Assembly (NCBI RefSeq): GCF_002078875.1
Contig: NC_034412.1
Span: forward strand, 7,831,230-7,895,229
Direction: 5' to 3'
Length of the DNA stretch: 64,000 nt
Source of the DNA: Numida meleagris
Lineage: Eukaryota > Chordata > Aves > Galliformes > Numididae
Position 1 is the stretch's first letter. Each line of letters opens with the position of its first letter. A program made the translations under genes and the position numbers. The notes beneath the pieces are model-generated. The model was given only the letters and a program-made list of their open reading frames with translations, was not told where the DNA came from and did no database searches. Shown piece by piece: positions 46,601-59,900 of this stretch.

Positions 46601-49600
46601 TTAGTGAAGATATTGCATTTGCCTGCGTAGATGATTCTATTTCACTGCAACATGAAGTCAATGCTTAAGGTGTTACAGAAGTTGCTCTGAGTAGGAGGAC
46701 TGTATTTTCGTTAGAAGTATATTTTACCTCTGAGATCACCATTTATAACACTTTGTTTCTTCTGAAATGCACTGATCTCTTTGCATATAAGAAAGTGTCC
46801 CACATTCATTGTTCCCAAAACAAATGACCTTGGGGAAATATTTTTATATATCTTAATTAGTTGACCTACATTATAGGAACCAGAACATTGTTGTTAACAG
46901 AAAGGCAAATTAATTGAATCACCTACAGAAATGAATAGCATGAACAGAGGACTAAAAGTCAAGCAAGAGCTGTCTCTCATCTCAGCTGTGCATCTACACT
47001 GAAATGATGCAGCTCTGTACACAAACCTGAGCTAGCTTTAGGAAATGTGGGTGCTGCAGACTGGTCACAGCTATGGACCAAAATAACATCCAGCTAATTA
47101 GGACAGGCACATACAGTCACAGATAGTATTTAAAAGACAAGACTTCTAAAACAGAGCACTCTAGATCTGGGGAGCCCTTCTGCTGTGGGAGATGCACAGA
47201 GTCCTGTTTCCACGAAGCCACTTCTTTCACGGTTGCTTTTCGTTAGAAGTTTGAAACAGAGCAGGCAAGAGAGACCTAGAAATTGAATGGTTTCTGACTC
47301 TGGCAAAAACTATTTAACAGGCTTTTTTTGATAGTCAACCTGATGTCTAAGACGGTCACTGTCTACATGCAGCACACTTCCTCCATTCCTTTGTAGACAA
47401 GATATAGCCATATCCTAACACCAATCGACCTCTTTAACTGAGAAATCCGATACAAGCTGACAGCGGTGTGAACTTTCCCTCTCAGAGCAGTAAACTGTGA
47501 CACTTGGAAAAGGACTGTTTTAACAAAAGCAAAACTTAAGATGGTCATGAACCACAAAACTTTCAAATAGATAAGACCAAAAAATAAAATACAGTAGTAG
47601 GTTCAAGGAAGCTTAATGGGAACCATTTATACTGAGAATTCATGTTCACAACTGTATGCTGAAGGGTCCACTGCTAGAGGAAGAGGAGAGTTTCAGTGGT
47701 TCTGATCCTCCAGCTTAGTTCTGCAAGACTTCGGAACACCATTTGGGTAAAGGAGGAATTAGTATTATTATTAAAATGAATAGTAGTTGATTTTACTGAC
47801 AGTCCTGAGTTTATATTGGAAAGGGCAGATCAGAGAAGAGCACGTTGCACTTGGAATGGAGGTGACGGATTTATGATGACTACTAGTTCCTATGTGGGTT
47901 TGTATTTCAGTTTGAGATGCAACCCTAAGCTAACTCCATCCTGCAAAATCTGCTTCTCTCTGGAATAGGACACAGCATTGTGCCAGACTTAAATTCTGCG
48001 GTTCTTCTGACCACAGACCTCTTGGACAGGGAGATATCTCAAAAGATCTTGGTAAATGCCTTGCATATGCCCTGATTTTTAATGTCTTCAAGAATCAGTA
48101 TTCTGTGGGATTTGGGGGAAATAAACTAGGTCTTAGTTACATGAAAATTAAGAATGGAAGACGGAAAGAAAATCCTGAAGAGCTAAAATGGGCTATATGG
48201 GAGCAGCTGGAAAATGTATTCTGATTTAGTTAATCTTTTTTTGGCATGTGTACATCAGTATGTAACTTGTGAATTGCTACACCTGAGAAGCAAGCGCATT
48301 CTTTTTCTGTCATGCTTTCTCCATGGCAGTAAGTTGGGGCAGAGAGGCAGGCAGGGATCAGAGCAGCTGCAGCTACCACACTCCAACCAGCAGTGATGGG
48401 GAACCAGCTCCTGGCAACAGCCATCTACTAATTTGGTCAACCTGCTCTACCACACCACTTGAACTCAGCCTGCAGTATTGAATGATGACTTTAGAGGAAG
48501 GAGAGACACCGTCTGTTGGAAGATTTTCCAAACTTAGAAATCTGCTTTGGAGAATTGTGGGATAGACTCCGCATGGAGAAAGTAGTTGAAAGGGCCACTT
48601 TATAATCTCACAATTGTAGATTGCATGAAACGGAAGGATACTGCCCAGTATTTATCCTGTTTGTTAATTTTCCCTAAATAGCTGTTAATGACCAATATCC
48701 AAGATAAAAACAATGGGAAAGATAGGTAACTAGGCTCATCCAGGATTGCCATTCTTCTGCATTTTGCCTCTGGAAGAACGGGAGGCTTGGTTTATCAGAG
48801 GTCTTACACAAGTCTTGCCTGTGTGAGAAATATCCACTTCAGTGTTTGTGGTAAGAATTGAGGCTGAGTACAATCGCAATGGTGAAACTAAGAGGTTAGA
48901 GCATGCCACACCAGGCAGGGCTGCTAGAGTTATGAGCTCCCAGTGTCTTCTAACCACACAGTAATTCTTGCCTAGCAACAGTAATGGGAATCAGCACAGA
49001 CCAACAGAACGTATGCATTTTAACCAACAAAAGCATTTTCACTGCCACACTATTCAGCTTTAACTCAAGTCAGACGCCATACAGGAAAGATTGTCCATAC
49101 TAGTTTGTCTAACATGGCTATTGGCCAGGGAACAGAATATGAAGACAGGTTTGCAATAACTAGAAATGTAAATAAAACATCAGTGCCATCAAACTAGAGG
49201 TGATGGAGAAAGATCAGCAAGAGTGTATCAAATGATCTGGATACACACAGGAACATTAGAGAGTTTGCAGAGGATCTGCTTGACAGTCAGGTGATACTAT
49301 ATAAAACAGAATTCCTGTTTAGGCCCATATGAGGAAAGAAGCAGCATGTATGAAAAATACATGTGAATTTTCAAAAATAAATGTGTCGCAAATATTCAAA
49401 ACTCAGTTTTTATATACTCTGTTAATGAGCAGCTTGTTAAGTGCAGGAAGTAAAGTCATCAGTGATTTACTGAACAGTGCACCCAATAAATCTCTGCTTC
49501 ATTGCATCACCAGCTACACAGGACAGAGTGATATCCCATGGCGCTATCTGCCGCTGTTCTGCAAACCAGGCAATTATTTAGATCAGCCCAGTGTGGGTGC

Positions 49601-51995
49601 AAGTCATCATCATCATGATTAGGCAACATGACATATGCTTTGTGCTACCATAAATGACAATGTGAAGTGCTCAGCATGAGTGCTCCTTTGTGAGCTTACT
49701 GACATACAGGAGCTGCGTACTGTTAGCTTCAGATCAGTTTAAAAGCAAATTCATTAGAACTGGCGTGGATGGGCAGGGATAGATGGGTGTGCTTTGGCAG
49801 ATTTGTCTGGAGAATTTAAAAACAACTCTGCCTCCAGCTAATTGTTATTCCCCTGAGAGGTTTCTGATTTCAGAAACCCTCTCTGCAAGGGAGAGGGAAC
49901 GGGAACCTTGCTATTCTTGAACCTCAAACTAAGTCACTGTAAACTCCACCGAATCATTGTGTGAAACTGGCTAATGATTAAGTGCTGATGAAGTGCTACT
50001 AAGAATCATATAATCTAACATTGTAATTTATTGTAGAAGTATTAATAAACCTCTATTGCTGCTAAAACTAGAGTTGTGTAAAAATCAATCTGTGTCACTT
50101 CTTCAGACAAGATCCATGCAACCCTAGGCCACCACAAAGCAGCCTTTATGCGCACACACTCCACAAGCCCTGAGATGGATCGGGGCTGGCAGAGAGTATC
50201 TTCAGTGCTCCCAAAGTCCTGGATAGGCAGAGCAAGCAGCCAGCCATCAGACGATGCAGAGTACCTGTGCCATGGGCAAGACAGAAGCTACCCAATCTCC
50301 CCATGTGCCTAAAACAAACCCAGCATCAGTACGTGCATGTGGCCAGCTGCATTCTAGGAGCCTGCTGGCAGCAGAGCAACTGCACAGAAAACAAGTTGAG
50401 GAATTTCTGGAATTTCTGAAGAGTATTAAAATAACCTTAGTATCCAATAGCAAGCAGGTATGGGAGGTAATAGCAGAAGTGGTTGCTTATCTTTCCTTGA
50501 TAATTGCTTAAGTGCAGATTTTGAAAGAAAGCATGTGAATGTTGAGACTGATTATTTCGGCTTTTCTCTACCTTCCAGATTCAAGAGCAAGGATGCAAGG
50601 ACTACAGAATGCCTCCAGAACATTTAGCAAGCCCCTGTATTGTAACAACAAGATTTTTTTTCCTCCTGTTCGTAACAATTTTCCCAGTCCTCAGAAATAC
50701 TTGGATCTGTGTTAGGAATGCGTCTCATCTTGCTATTCTACAGACATTTCTATCAGCAGCAAGATCTCCCTACATGGCAGCACACACTTCACTTCAAAGA
50801 CCTTCCAAACCCGTTAGGCAGTAATTAAGAGTTGTAAGTGTTGGAGCCAATCTGCCTGACAGGGAAACTTCTTTGAAAACAAGGATTTTGTGAAAGTTGA
50901 AAGAGATGATGGCAAACAAGCAATGGCTAGCGGCTTCTTGAAATTTCTCCTGCTGACTGCTCTTTCATTAAGACTGGTGAAAGAAAACAGTTCTCTGTGC
51001 CTAACAATAAAGTCAAAAACACCGTTTCTCTTTAAAATTGAAGTCCCAAGTTCCTCCCCTCTACCAGCTGAAAGTTTTCATCAGTCTGGAAATTAGACTG
51101 AGAAGAAATGCTGTTGGGGTTCTGTGGTAACACGTCACAGTCACTTACCAAAATCTCCTTATCTTAATTAGAATATATGATCCTGTGAAATGTGTTACAT
51201 CTTGCACTTAGACACTGTGGAGAAGCCTTTGCAATGGATCTTACTCATTCCATGTAAGAGGAAACATATTCATCTCTGACTTCTGTAGAGGCTCCACATC
51301 AATAAAATCTTACTTCCTCTTTCCTGCCATATGCAGCTCCAAAGACTACAGCAAGCACTTGAGCACCAAGGCTTTTAGCAGCACTCCCTGAGCTTCTACT
51401 GTCTTTGACATCAGTCCACACCTAAAATTAGCAATTCCCAGACCTAATGGCAATCCAACTTTGCTATTGCTGATTTAGAATAGGACTCTGGCACAGTATT
51501 CTCATTCTGAAAATAGCTTTTAATTCTTTACTCAGGGCAGAAGCACTGTCTTGTTCTACCAATGCAATTCAATGATTCCGTGACACACTTAGCCATGTCC
51601 ATGTTCAGAGCCATGCACACTGATTAATGAAGCTCCCCAGTCCTTGTTAGATCAATAACACTATGAGTGTGCCTGACCCAGACATTACGATACATGGAAT
51701 TTAAAGAAATCTTAAGTTTAAATCATGTTCAAATCTGCAGTTGGAAACTGTCATTTGAGGTACAAACGCTTTAAGGCAGAGGCCCACAGGTTGCATACTG
51801 CAGGATCTGAGTTTGCAGCAGTGCTTGGTCAGCTGGCTGTTGGTGTGCTCCACAGATGCACGTAAAGCACAATTTATATGTATGTTCAGAAGACTGTTGG
51901 ACTGTGTGTGTGCTTGGATACTATTTTGCATGTATAGAGAGCCCTGTATACACCTGACGGCTGAGGCTCTCCCAGATTTGTTCACGACGGTGTAT

Positions 51996-52279
51996 AGCGA
52001 CAGGACAAGGGGGAATGGTTTTAAACTGAGACAGGGGAGATGTAGGTTAGATATTAGGAGGAAATTTTTCACACAGAGGGTGGTGATGCACTGGAACAGG
52101 TTGCCCAGGGAGGTTGTGGATGCCCCGTCCCTGGAAGTATTCAAGGCCAGGCTGGACGTGGCTCTGTGCAGCCTGGTCTAGTGGTTGGCGACCCTGCACT
52201 CAGCAGGGGGGTTGAGACTCGATGATCTTTGAGGTCCTTTTCAACCCAGGCCATTCTATGATTCTATGATTCTATGATT
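51996..52279 (+). mobile_element. CR1 LINE 3' end
   Basis: GCGACAGGACAAGGGGGAAT opens a copy encoding [33 protein letters not shown] and then the CR1 3' UTR with GACTCGATGATCTTTGAGGT. It ends in three ATTCTATGATT-type units. Well preserved. Its coding similarity to the 35.5 kb copy is obvious at the C-terminal end. Confidence 0.95.
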
Positions 52280-54956
52280 GTTGAAGTTGATTCTTTTTCA
52301 TTTAAGTCCTGTAAATGCTACCTCAGACTGCAAGCCCTGGAGCTGGTCATTCACCAAGTTAATTCTATCTTAATACAAACGTCATGCTATTTCATGCTTA
52401 CAGCCTAAGCTCAGAGTCACACAATCATGAAATCTTAGGTCCAGACGCTGCACACTGGACTTCACTAAATAACACAGTGGACCACACAGCCGCACTTCGG
52501 ACATGCTAATCTGTCCCATGAGTGGTTCTACACGATGAAGGTGGCAGCAGCAGGACCTGAGGCATGTACCACAATACCGCCCGGAGTGCTGCACAGAACC
52601 TCTGAAAGGCAGCCTCTGAACCAAACCTCCCAGTAAAACTTTTTTAACACTAAGCAGCCTCCTGTGTTCATTTGTATTTTCTAGACAGGAATGGTTGGAG
52701 GGTACTCCTTCCCACCTTCCTCACTCACTGGGAAAGAGCTAGAAGTATATTGTTCAAACCAACAGCAGGAAGCGGTAACAGCAGAGCAACATAACACAGA
52801 TCTGCAGAAATTCCCATTCTACAAACCCATTAACATCTCTTTTCCTTTAAATCTTACCAACTCACTATATACGCTGAAATAGAGGCTAAAGTCTCAACTA
52901 GAGCTGATATACAGACAAGGAACTGTTCAGTCTAAAATTCTGTTCCTGCAAACCAGTAAAGCCCTTTGCACTCTGAACACTTGTGAAGACCGGAGCTGGC
53001 AGCAGTGCACGAGTGTGACTACAAACAAGGTAGGTACTTTCTGGAGAAAAATATCTGTGAAGTGGTTTTAGAATAACATTTGATAGCTCTGTTCCCTACT
53101 TTGGCAGTTTAAATATGTATCCTGTTATGCATCTCTTTAAGGGATGAGGCCAAAATGAACAAGATATGGCGAGGGTGGGATGTTAAAGATTTAATTTGTA
53201 ATTAAGTTAAGGGTGATGTTCTAAAAAAACCTCCCTTAATAACATTACTGGAGAAAGCGGAGAGGTGAAGCTTCATGTTACGGGGTAAGGTGACAAAACA
53301 AGAAAAAGCAGGACAGAGACAATGCAAGTAAGTGCATTTTTATTGCTATTACTAGAAAATAAAACCTATGAAGTGACTCACTCTCCCACTGTAATTTCAG
53401 GCTGGAAGCAGGCTGAAGTCTGCTCATTTCACTGTCAGAAAGACCTCTTCTGAATTACAGAAAATTCAGATCAACCAAGATGGGAAATTAGCAGGCACAA
53501 ATAAAAGGGTGTTAATCTTTTGAGCAGATGACACTTTTTAAGAGAAAAGTGAACATAATTTTAAGATAAACTCGGTCACAGCAAACAAAGTCCATACATG
53601 GTGCTTACTGGAAACATTCTCTTTTGTTCTTTAGTTTAAATACCTCTGATTTTGCTTTCCATGGACCTCATTCTAGCAAGCTTGCACCTATGTCTGAATC
53701 ATACTTTCCTATACAGACAACTTAAACTTAAAAGGTATATTTCTACTTTCCTGACCATGAAAGTGTGATTCCTTGAAGATGTGTTTTCTGGAAAGTGTGT
53801 TACTGAGGCATGAATAACGCAGAAATGTTTGGGCTTGGATTTTTAAATATCTTTGGAACATTTGACTTTGGAAAAATCTGAGTTGAGTTAGTTTGGCAAC
53901 CTGACCTCATGCATATCAAAAATATTAAGTTAAAATGGAGTGCTTGTAGTAATATTTGGTTGAAGATAAAGTGAGTCATGCTTGGTTGAAATTATTATCA
54001 TTATTAATTGTGGAAGGAAGAATCCAGCTGCTATTTTATTTTTCCCTCTGGTTTACCAAATTCAACCAAAACTGAAAACAGGAAAAACTGGTAAGTCCAG
54101 CCAAGGAATCGTTAACTTAGAGGTTTTTAAAGATCTCTCACTGAGAATATCTCATTTGGAGAGGGATTGTTTCATAGCTGAAAGAATGTGCAATAGGGAT
54201 GACATTTAAAAGGAATAATGAGAGATAAACTTAAGAAATAACATTTATGAACTGGAGGAAAATCAGAAACTATCATTCTGGTAAGAAAAATGAACGGTGT
54301 GTTGTTTTTAAGGCTATTTCCACTGTTATTCAAACACTGCTTAGTCATCATGCCAAATTTACACAACGATCTACAAACCCTTCCTGCTACGGCAAACCAT
54401 CAATTCCAAGAAAGTTCATTTTGTCTTAGGGAAGAACTGAACACGTGAAGAGAAATCTGCCAAGGGCACTATGAAGTGCTTAGTCACACGGAGACACACC
54501 GCAGGAGAAAGGAAAGTCAAGTGGGGAGCTCCTTAAGCCTGAAGCTTCCCCAAACAAAACCTGTATTACAAAGCAACACATCTTTCGTGGGACTGGAAAA
54601 CAAGGGCTCCGTTTTTACCCTTCCTCTGCTTTTGTTGGGTGGCCTTGACAACTGTATTGCTGTCTCCTATTGTCTCTCTCGTGTGTAAAAAGAAAACAGT
54701 TCCTCACCTCACAAAGACGTTGTCAGATTTACAGTTGTATACTGACAAACACACGCTAATGGTCATGATACGCAATAGTTAAATTTCTGGGAACTCAGTG
54801 ATGAGGTCAGGTATTATTTAAATCAGTCACAGTCATATCAGAGAACATACACAATGAGCTTGTGTGCAATATTTATGCTCGTTGAGGAACCTCAGATTAT
54901 CTCCTAAAACAGACAGAGCAGCTTCTCAATTTACATTGAAGAAGCTTTTTTTACAG

Positions 54957-55142
54957 CTAGGTTTTCCTCTTTACAAAGGGTTTGCAAAGGACTTTACAGA
55001 AGGCACGTTCCTCCCGCGCAGCTTCCCTGGGTAAGTACTCGCACCTCAGCCTACCGACCTCAGGGACTGACTTAGCGAAGCGCTTCAGCAAAAAGGAACT
55101 TTTCAGCCTCTTAAAATCTGAGAAGAGTTTAGAGCAGGGCAT
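54957..55142 (-). CDS. Possible alternative first coding exon or chance open frame
   Basis: A 61-codon minus-strand frame opens with ATG at 55142, about 325 bp downstream of the predicted minus-strand start. The peptide is basic (MPCSKLFSDFKRLKSSFLLK...). CTGAG|GTGCGAG at about 55052 could serve as a donor. I do not recognise the sequence. It could encode an alternative N-terminus of the MCF2L2-like protein, but nothing downstream confirms that. Confidence 0.2.
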   Translation of the reverse strand: MPCSKLFSDFKRLKSSFLLKRFAKSVPEVGRLRCEYLPREAAREERAFCKVLCKPFVKRKT

Positions 55143-55155
55143 CCTCCTTAGGATG

Positions 55156-55163
55156 ATGCAAAT
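55156..55163 (+). promoter_or_regulatory. Octamer motif
   Basis: ATGCAAAT, the POU/OCT consensus, at the left edge of the CpG island. Confidence 0.4.
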
Positions 55164-55494
55164 AAATCACCAGCGGCCGCGGTAAAGGTAGGGGGGAAAA
55201 AAGCTAAAACCCTTCCTGCTCTGAAAGTTTCCAGCAAAAGCGGGAAATAAAGCTTGCTCTGTGACCTACGAACTAACTGGCCAACACCGAGGGGTTACAC
55301 AGAGCCTCACAGTCTCGTGGCAGCAGCAGGCTAAACTTTGCATCGTGACTCCCCGTGGAAACCGTAGGACAGAAGGAACTTTTTAACACTTGGAGTGCCT
55401 TGGGAAGACACCGTTCCCGGATAGCGGGCACACCCTGCCCAGGAAAAAGGAAGAGAAGCCAAACCCCGCATCCCTCAGCCCCCGGCACGCGGTG

Positions 55495-55500
55495 TTTATA
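55495..55500 (-). promoter_or_regulatory. TATA box candidate, minus strand
   Basis: TTTATA on the plus strand reads TATAAA on the minus strand (CTTATAAACACC). It stands alone in GC-rich sequence and predicts a minus-strand start near 55465-55470. Confidence 0.45.
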
Positions 55501-55563
55501 AGCGGCGGGAGGCGCCGGGCGGGAGCTGCGGAGCTCGTTGCGGGGGGAGGAGAGGAGGAGCCC

Positions 55564-55568
55564 ATTGG
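55564..55568 (-). promoter_or_regulatory. CCAAT box candidate, minus strand
   Basis: ATTGG in CCCATTGGCT reads AGCCAATGGG on the minus strand, an NF-Y type site. It lies about 65 bp upstream of the minus-strand TATAAA, the usual spacing. Confidence 0.45.
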
Positions 55569-56920
55569 CTCCCGGGCCGTGGGATCCCATATCCTTCGAG
55601 TGAATGAGGCAGCCCCGAGAGCGGGTCGGGCGATTCCTCTTCCCCAAGGAAGGAAAGAAGAGAGGGAGGCTGCACTTTTGGTGGTGAGACAACGAAATCC
55701 GGGCGGGGCTCCTTCCCCTCCTCGTTTCTGGGCTTGTTGGCTCGTTCGATTTTTTTAGTCTCGCCTATCTGTAAGGCGACGAGTCGGGTAATTAAAATTC
55801 GTGACGAAGTGCTGTTTTCCTACCGCTCTTCTCCTTTTCTGCCTGCTGCGGGGGGCTGTGGGAGCCGGGCTGCTCGGGGGGGCTGTCTCGCTTCTCCGCG
55901 GCTCTGGAATTGCGGTTCCACTCTCCAGGCAAACAAGTTTTCCGGCTGCTTTGTTTAAAAGGTTTCGGCCGTACCCCGTTGCCTTACTCCCTCCTTAAAG
56001 AAGGGCTGCGTCTGCATCTTGCTGAAATCTCAAATTTCAGCGCATTTCTAACATCTTTTTCTCGTAGCATTGTAGCAGTTTTCCCCTCAGTCTCTGATCA
56101 GTACGTAGCTGTCGATTGTATACTAAAACAAAGCAGAAAACTCGAAAAGCGTTGGTGGTCCTTGCAGGGCTTTCCTCTCCCCCTGCGCCGCGGGGGGACG
56201 CCCGCAGCCTCCCGAGCGGTGCGGGAGCGCGGCCCATTCAAAGCGGAGCCGCTCCTTCTCGTCCCGGGAGCCCCTCTCGCTTTCCTTTTTTTCTCCAACT
56301 CATTACTGCTTCTGGAAAAGTTGTTTTTCCCGTGGGTTTTTTTCCCCTCTTTTTCTTTCCCAACCGTTCCCACCCATGAAACTCGTAGATCCGGCTGGGA
56401 GTTCCTCCGCTCTCCTCCGCGTTGCAACACGGGGCCGCGGGCGCTGGGGCAGTCCTGCCCGCCCGGCCTCGGCAGCGCCCCAGTGTGTGCCGGAGCTCCG
56501 CGGCCGTGGCATTCCCCACGCTTCTGGGCGGGAATCCGAGGAAATCGCCTTGAGAAGATGCCTTAAGCGTAAGGGAGAGATGGTGAACGCGTTCAGAAAG
56601 TACATTTCGCTCTGTCAGCCTGTGAAGCTCAAAAAGCTTCTTTACTTCTGGCTGCTCTCCTGGCCGGGCGGCGGGCTCGGGCGGAGGCAGGGCTCGTCCT
56701 TTGTTCGCCGGCCGCGTGGCTGGGAGCGGCTCCGCTGCCCCCGGAGCTCCGAGCACCGCGGGCGTTCCGGGCGGGGATGCGTGCTCGGGCTGGCGGCGGG
56801 GAGCGCGGCCGGAGAGCCGGGCGGAGGGCTGGAGGAAACGGGTGGGACACGGTGGCTTGCCCTCGCTGCGGCGGTCATAGGAAACACCGAAGCGTGTTGG
56901 GAAAATCAGCTTTGTTAGTT

Positions 56921-59900
56921 GCTTCTGAGAATGTGGGAGTCTCTCTAGAGACAGGAGACTGGCTTGAGTCCAACGCAATCGACCGCATCACAAGCAAGGC
57001 AATGATAGAAGCCTAAAATCCTGTTTGGGCCATGCAAAGCCGTAATAAGTTGGTATGTGCTGCTGTTCTGTGCTGGAGCATCCTCAGCTAGTGCACGCTG
57101 AGGTGTATGCCCACGGTCTCCTAGTAGTATGCAAGTAGCAGTTGGAAAGGGAGAAGGATGAGAGTAGGAAAGGGATACATGAATTGGGAAGTGAAAAAGA
57201 GAAAAATGGTTGTCTTTTAAGGCAATGCAAATGCTGGCTTTTTTTTCTTTGTTCAGCAGGGCAGGAGACATTAAATTGCAGTTGGTAACAGCCGCGGAAT
57301 TCTCCAGCAGTATATCCAGAAGGCTGGATCGTAGAGCAGGGTGGTGTTCTGGTATTATGGGGTTTACTGGTTGGTTGTTCTGCACAGAACTAGATTCCTA
57401 GAAGCCCACCATCTGATGTACAAAGAACACAATCTCAATGCAAATGCCAGCTCTTTCACTGGTAAGGTTTTGTGCTTTTTCTTTCTGCTGTGAAACTTGA
57501 CAGCAGTATCTGCTCACTAGTTCTCTTCCATTAAATGAATCACAACTGTGTCACTTGCTGCTTTCTTTGGGATCATAAATCGAGAAGCAAAGCAGGAGCT
57601 GGGACAGTCCCTGACATCTGGCCAAACTGGAGTAGCAAGTACTGAGACGTGGAATGGTAGTTCACCTAAAGACTGGGGAGCAGCATGTGGGAAATCCTGC
57701 AAGTCATCACTTATCCGAAATGCTGGTGGCTTATGTATTCCCTGATTCAGTGTTCACAACACCATAGGTGCAGGTGTTACGTCTAGGATGTACTAAGCGT
57801 TGCCTTTTCTCCCTGGGGTTATCTGTCTATGCCTGAAGAATTGTTTGGGTGATCCTTTAATTTGAAGATGTTACTTACTAACAGTGCCTGTGTGGACACA
57901 AGTTCTGAGGGCTTTTTGTTGGGAAAACTGGTTCTGTTGCTGCTGCAGTAGGTCTTTTGGGCCTTGGAAGTGGCAGTGATGGATTAGTGTTGCACTATGA
58001 GCTCATCCGTCCGTATGGCTTGCAGAGTACATTAAGGTACCCTCCTAAGACACTGGGTGTCTGGACTGAGGCTGTATGATTATTCAGCAGACTATGGTAG
58101 TAGTTAACCTTTAAAATCTGGTGTCAAGCAGTGTGATCCACCTCTGTTATGCTGGCCAGAGGTAACAGGAGAATTTACCACTGATACAGGAAACACTGTC
58201 TATTTGGAATCTTAGCAATATTCAGGAAAGCCTGGTTCAGATCCTGATAGAAGGTTTAAGTAGCCCCACTCTGTGCGTTCTTAAGTCTTCAATGTCTAAA
58301 ATAATACTCATGGACACTTAAGAGACTTCCCTTCTTTCATAAGTTTCACAAATAGTACATTTACTCTTGATGGTAAAGTGGGAATGGTATAGAAGGATCT
58401 CTGAAAGGTTACTCTTGACCTAAATTCTACAGTCAATGGGGAAATGATCACAACATACAGAAAAAGGATGATGTAGCAACCTTCAGCTTTCAAACTGCTT
58501 TTTAGAATGAACTTGTACTAATCCTGAAATTTAACTGCTGCTTGAGTGGTTGTGTAGTATGACCCTCAACATAAATAAAGTTGTGGGTTGGAGATGCTGC
58601 TGCTAGATGCCCAAATAACCTGGAAAGCCTAAAAGATCTCAAGATGTCTTAAGCAGACAGAGGACAGATGGCCTTGAAAGGAAAAAAATGTTGTTGTAGG
58701 CGAAAGTGACTAAGTTTGAAGGGCTTTGAAGAAACTTGTCTACATTTTGCTAATACAGACTGTTAGAGTTATTAGCTTTTAGTGCAGAACAAGTTTTGCT
58801 TGCTTTGAATCAGTTTCATGAGGTTGAGCCTGATTATCTGGTACCATCTACATAGTGCTGGATGTAGTTTTAAACTTGAATAAAAACTGTTTGGTCACTC
58901 AAAACTGCCAGGAGTGCTGCCATGCTCTGAAGGTGCACTCTCATCTTTCAGGTGCAGTAAGTCAGTTTGTTCAGATTCCCAAACAACCTCTGAAACAACT
59001 TTTGTCAACACAGATTGGTTTTTATTGCTGGGAGGTGTTTTGGGGCTTGCCAGCCGAGGAAGGTATTTTAGCTAGTTCTCTCCTTTAGGGAATAGTTCAA
59101 ATACAGCTTTATTTGCCCCAGATCACTACTGTGATCAGTCTCTGCTCATATTTATTACACTGTTGTATTCTTAAATTCTTCCATTTGCTTTTCTGGTAAG
59201 ACCAGAAGTGGTTTGTGCTGAATGAAGTAAAACAGCCTTTTGTCTTGAAGCAGGAAATGTATGGCTTTTCTTATGTTGCTTTTTCCTTTAACTGTTACTC
59301 TTTATGTATTTGGGGTTCCCCTTGCTGTGGTTAGTTCTTTCATAACGTACAAAATGGATAGATTTTTCTTCTACTTGAATTGGTTAACTAAAGAAAGGCT
59401 TTCACTTTGCTCTTGCCACTTACACTGGGCTATGTAACATCACGAGTCTTGTTAAGATGAGACAAAGTGCTTTTGCAACTCTCCCTTGCAACTCTCTCGA
59501 CTTCTCAAAAAAATATGTTCTGCACACTTCTAGTAGAAAACCTTCATAGCATGTTAGCCATAGGGGTAGCAAAAGTGCCAAAGTTGTGATAAGCTTTTCT
59601 GAGTGTGTTGGCTTTGCCTGTCTCTAAGGCCCGAGTGAAGTGCTGTGGTAACTACAGATATTGACTTTCTATAGCATTGTTCTCAAAGTTCAACTTTTCA
59701 GAATGATCAGACTTCTTCAATGGATGACCGTTTTTGTTGTTCTTTTCCTTAAGTTCACCCCTGTCTTGTATGTTTTTGCTCCTGTTTTTTGTTCCCCTCC
59801 CTCTGGAGTTTGTAGGCTGCTGTTTTGTGGTCTGTCTCTGAGACTTTCATTTCAGATTCTACTTCTCTTTGCTTAGAGATACTGTGCTTTCACATGACAA

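Larger units (their letters stand above)
40295..55150 (-). other. Probable long intron of MCF2L2 (no exon found)
   Basis: I searched for an exon that would supply the missing two bases before the DH exon (a codon ending in C before His, as in the KNH junction of MCF2) and found none with convincing splice sites. The stretch contains a T23 tract at 41461-41483, short tandem duplications, two CR1 3' ends and scattered short open frames with no recognisable product. Confidence 0.5.
55170..56920. promoter_or_regulatory. CpG island / promoter region
   Basis: The sequence changes abruptly from AT-rich to GC- and CpG-rich, with GCGGCCGC (NotI) at 55173, GGGCGGGGC-type GC boxes near 55703 and 56768, and dense CpG to about 56.9 kb. 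This is the only CpG-rich block in the window and marks at least one transcription start. Candidates are a nested plus-strand gene (B3GNT5 by synteny) and an internal promoter of the minus-strand MCF2L2-like gene. Long open frames inside it on both strands look like by-products of GC richness. Confidence 0.85.

Noticed and set aside
51701..52144. 147-codon minus-strand open frame
   Set aside because: Mostly the antisense of the CR1 3' end at 51996-52279.
53530..53570. Candidate for the exon immediately before the DH exon (ends CTTAAAAA|GT)
   Set aside because: The donor is poor (GTGTCA) and the frame upstream is closed, so it cannot supply the KN-H junction.
55910..56566. 218-codon plus-strand open frame in the CpG island
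   Set aside because: Same GC-driven effect. Mixed hydrophobic and Arg/Pro content, no recognisable domain, no clear donor in frame.
56238..56978. 246-codon minus-strand open frame in the CpG island
   Set aside because: Very rich in Arg, Pro, Ala and Gly and overlapped by long frames in other phases and on the other strand. This is typical of stop-poor GC-rich DNA. No domain recognised.
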